From contig JAISZE010000007.1 in NCBI GenBank assembly GCA_031269405.1, positions 1 to 6,340 of the forward strand: 6,340 bases of DNA, written 5' to 3'. Positions 4,771 to 6,340 of this stretch are shown piece by piece. The first letter of the stretch is position 1, and the number at the start of each line of letters is the position of its first letter. This stretch comes from Treponema sp. GTDB lineage: Bacteria > Spirochaetota > Spirochaetia > Treponematales > Breznakiellaceae. The notes beneath the pieces are model-generated. The model made no database searches, had not been told where the DNA came from, and saw only the letters and a list, made by a program, of their open reading frames with translations. A program made the position numbers and the translations under genes.

Positions 4771-5231
4771 TGAGGAAAGCAGGGGATATTCTGGAGGATC
4801 TTTTCAGGGAGCGCTTTGATCCGCAGTTTCTCGAACATATCCAGGTTACCGCCAGCCTTTTTTCTTCTTGGCCCGCAGTCGCAGGGGATGCGGACATTGC
4901 CGTTGCCGCCGCCCATTCCCGGATCAGGGAATTTGAACTTGGCGTGATCCTTGTAGAGGCTGAACATCCCGGCTGGGTTCAGATACTCCAGACCAAACAG
5001 ACCAGGCTCCTCAAGGTGTTCCAGGGCCGGTTCCCGGAACTGGAAATCCGGGGCGTTTCTTTCTGCCTGAGCAGGGAGCCTATTTCCCTCAAAAAGCCCG
5101 GTGTTCCAGGCGGCGCCGTTCCTGAAGAGGAGGCCCCGGAAGAGACCCCCGGAGGAGGCGATGAATTCCACGCAGTTATGAAGCGGCTCGAAAAGAGCAT
5201 TAAGAGACGGAACAGGATAAGCCGGCGTTGA
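4770..5231 (+). CDS. dciA: DUF721 protein, probable DciA-type replicative helicase operator
   Basis: DUF721 proteins include DciA, which interacts with the replicative helicase DnaB and is needed for initiation in many bacteria that lack DnaC or DnaI. The 153-residue product has the DUF721 pattern in its first 100 residues: a helical start (AGDILEDLFRERF), the SSWPAVAGD..IA segment (about 32-43), then HPGWVQIL (66-73) with a conserved-type Trp and an LLKVFQGRFPELEIRGV strand region. A Pro/Glu/Gly-rich linker (about 108-130) leads to a basic C-terminal helix (MKRLEKSIKRR). The ATG at 4770 overlaps the recF stop by one base and has GGGGG just upstream; a TTG at 4767 is a less likely start. The position after recF matches the gene order recalled for spirochaetes and actinobacteria. 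The family call is fairly firm; the DciA function is inferred. Confidence 0.8.
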   Translation: MRKAGDILEDLFRERFDPQFLEHIQVTASLFSSWPAVAGDADIAVAAAHSRIREFELGVILVEAEHPGWVQILQTKQTRLLKVFQGRFPELEIRGVSFCLSREPISLKKPGVPGGAVPEEEAPEETPGGGDEFHAVMKRLEKSIKRRNRISRR

Positions 5232-6178
5232 ATCACTGCCTCCTCTGCCCCAGGCGCTGCGGTGTTGGCCGTGATTCAGGCGGACGGGGCTTCTGCGGCG
5301 AAACCTCTAAACTGCGCGTCGCCCTGGCGTCCATCCACTATGGGGAAGAACCTCCGGTAACCGGGACCGGGGGTTCAGGGACTGTGTTTATCACCGGATG
5401 TAACCTTGGCTGCGTTTTCTGCCAGAACTATCAGATTTCCCGGCAGGGAATGGGACGCGTCGTTGATGCCGGGGAGTTTGCTGAAATCTGCCTTGCCTTG
5501 CAGCTCCGGGGCGCGGAGAACATCAACATCGTTACCGGGAGCCACGCTGTCCCGGCCATTACTGAGGGGATCGCCAGGGCCAGGGAAAGAGGGCTTTTTG
5601 TTCCGGTTCTGTGGAACTCTTCAGGCTATGAAGGGGAGGAATCCCTGGCGCTCCTTAAAGATACGGTGGATGTGTACCTTCCTGACCTCAAAACCCTGGA
5701 CAGCATCATGGCGTCCCGGTTTTTTAACGCCCCCGAGTATCCCGAATACGCCGCCGCTTCTATCCTCAAGATGATGGAATACCGGAAGCTGCGCTTTGCT
5801 CCCGGACGCGGGACGGTTGGCGCATCTGCTGAGGTGTTGCGTTCAGGGGTAATAATCCGGCACCTGGTGATTCCCGGCTGCCTTGATGCCACCAGGGGGG
5901 TGCTGCGCTGGTTCGCCGGTAAAGCCCAGGGCCGGGCCCTGCTTTCCCTTATGACCCAGTACACGCCGGTAAAGACGCCAGGCGCTTTTCCAAGCCGCTA
6001 TTTGTCAAACGAAGAGTACGACACCCTTATAGAGTGGCTTGAGGACTTTGGCATTGACGACGGCTTCTGTCAGGAACCGGTAACCGGGACCGAATGGCTG
6101 CCCGACTTTAACCGGAAAAATCCCTTTTCATCGGAACTGTCGGTCCCGGTGTGGCATTGGCGCGAGGGGTTTGTTTGA
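5228..6178 (+). CDS. Radical-SAM protein, PflX-like (pyruvate formate-lyase activase homologue)
   Basis: This is a radical S-adenosylmethionine enzyme of the COG1313/PflX type, a relative of pyruvate formate-lyase activating enzyme whose substrate is unknown. The 316-residue product has CxxxCxxC at Cys58, Cys62 and Cys65 (GCNLGCVFCQNYQIS), which holds the 4Fe-4S cluster that cleaves SAM. It also has an N-terminal four-cysteine motif at Cys4, Cys7, Cys11 and Cys23 (CLLCPRRCGV) that may bind another metal or cluster. Other family features are GEEPPVTGTGGSGTVF (39-54), NINIVTGSH (98-106), SSGYE (131-135), YLPDLK (150-155) and RHLVIPG (211-217). The start is TTG at 5228, overlapping the previous stop by four bases (TTGA), with AGGA at 5214-5217. 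It fits because the N-terminal cysteines sit immediately after it. The gene appears translationally coupled to the replication genes, although no replication role is known. Confidence 0.87.
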   Translation: MNHCLLCPRRCGVGRDSGGRGFCGETSKLRVALASIHYGEEPPVTGTGGSGTVFITGCNLGCVFCQNYQISRQGMGRVVDAGEFAEICLALQLRGAENINIVTGSHAVPAITEGIARARERGLFVPVLWNSSGYEGEESLALLKDTVDVYLPDLKTLDSIMASRFFNAPEYPEYAAASILKMMEYRKLRFAPGRGTVGASAEVLRSGVIIRHLVIPGCLDATRGVLRWFAGKAQGRALLSLMTQYTPVKTPGAFPSRYLSNEEYDTLIEWLEDFGIDDGFCQEPVTGTEWLPDFNRKNPFSSELSVPVWHWREGFV

Positions 6179-6207
6179 TAGGTAAGCGCCAGGCAATAGC
6201 GAATCAG

Positions 6208-6224
6208 GGCCGATCTAGTTGGCC
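6208..6224. other. Small hairpin between convergent reading frames
   Basis: GGCCGA (6208-6213) can pair with TTGGCC (6219-6224), including one G-T pair, across a TCTAG loop. It lies 30 bases after the PflX-like gene and overlaps the end of the minus-strand frame. No T-run follows on either strand, so a terminator role is doubtful. Confidence 0.2.
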
Positions 6225-6340
6225 GCCCGTGTAGAGGGTAAATTTTCTAAAGGGTATTGGGTTTCCAATCCCTTGGCTACGTCAAAGACAATTTTTTTTC
6301 CTGTTTCATCCAGCCGGTCAACCTGCAAAGCAACCGCCAT
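6215..6340 (-). CDS. Partial or short reading frame, possibly DUF3006-like
   Basis: On the minus strand an open frame runs from the window edge (6340) to a TAG at 6217-6215, giving 41 residues that start with MAVALQVDRLDETGKKIVFD. The edge codon happens to be ATG, so this could be the true start or an internal Met of a longer gene. The VDR..E..GK.IVFDV pattern followed by YPLENLP recalls the small DUF3006 family, in which an N-terminal (I/V)DR and a later LP are typical. That is a weak match from memory. The end (LPSTRAAN) comes sooner than in that family, so the gene might be truncated. A run of eight A (plus strand T, 6292-6299) lies in its coding strand. It converges on the PflX-like gene. 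Confidence 0.4.
   Translation of the reverse strand: MAVALQVDRLDETGKKIVFDVAKGLETQYPLENLPSTRAAN

Noticed and set aside
4716..5171. Minus-strand open frame of 151 codons across recF and dciA
   Set aside because: Both plus-strand genes are supported by family motifs and overlapping stop/start junctions, so this is a shadow frame.
2025..5590. Recurring GCCAGGG on the plus strand as a possible strand-biased signal such as a Chi-like or segregation motif
   Set aside because: I count only a few copies, with some of the complement too, and GCC/AGG codon choice in this GC-richer DNA explains them. Genome-wide counts by replication arm would be needed.
1..6340. CRISPR array, tRNA, rRNA, insertion sequence, or a defence or toxin-antitoxin system
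   Set aside because: No regularly spaced repeats, clover-leaf pattern, transposase motif or terminal repeats were seen. The coding content is fully accounted for by conserved replication genes, one radical-SAM gene and two minor frames.

Overview
This window is a chromosomal replication-initiation region, almost certainly the neighbourhood of oriC. The conserved order is gyrB (leftward, cut by the window edge), then rightward dnaA, dnaN, recF, a DUF721/DciA-type protein and a radical-SAM protein of the PflX type. A short partial leftward reading frame closes the right edge. The order dnaA-dnaN-recF-DUF721 with gyrase next to it, and the flavour of the DnaA N-terminus (WDY..FW start, GEEEFTIWL), recall spirochaetes of the Treponema group. 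Base composition looks roughly balanced, unlike the very AT-rich Borrelia. The taxonomic call rests on memory of family patterns and is moderate to low in confidence.

Layout. Positions 1-419 hold the start of gyrB on the minus strand. Positions 420-816 form a divergent gyrB/dnaA spacer with a possible 66-residue gene, several DnaA-box-like 9-mers, a perfect 14-bp inverted repeat, and a plausible dnaA promoter whose -10 is covered by a perfect DnaA box. dnaA occupies 817-2244. The 2245-2527 spacer is the most informative non-coding stretch. It holds a GC-rich hairpin after dnaA, a series of DnaA-box-like sites, two further inverted repeats, and then, in order, a DnaA box, a short GC-rich patch, six CTA/TTA triplets (DnaA-trios) and an unbroken A/T tract. 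This is the layout of the bacterial basal unwinding system known from Bacillus subtilis. The dnaN ribosome binding site follows directly. dnaN (2528-3625) and recF (3637-4770) come next, then dciA (4770-5231, one-base overlap) and the PflX-like gene (5228-6178, TTG start, four-base overlap). These spacings suggest one transcription and translation unit.

How the genes fit together. DnaA binds boxes on both sides of its own gene and opens the DNA ahead of dnaN. DciA is the likely partner for loading or operating the replicative helicase. DnaN is the sliding clamp, RecF acts at stalled forks and gaps, and GyrB supplies the gyrase ATPase that relieves supercoils. The radical-SAM gene has no evident replication role but is tightly coupled to the cluster.

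No mobile element, CRISPR array, tRNA or rRNA was recognised. I see no convincing novel multi-gene system. The features most worth a second look are the origin architecture, the 14-bp palindrome, the small upstream reading frame and the coupled radical-SAM gene.
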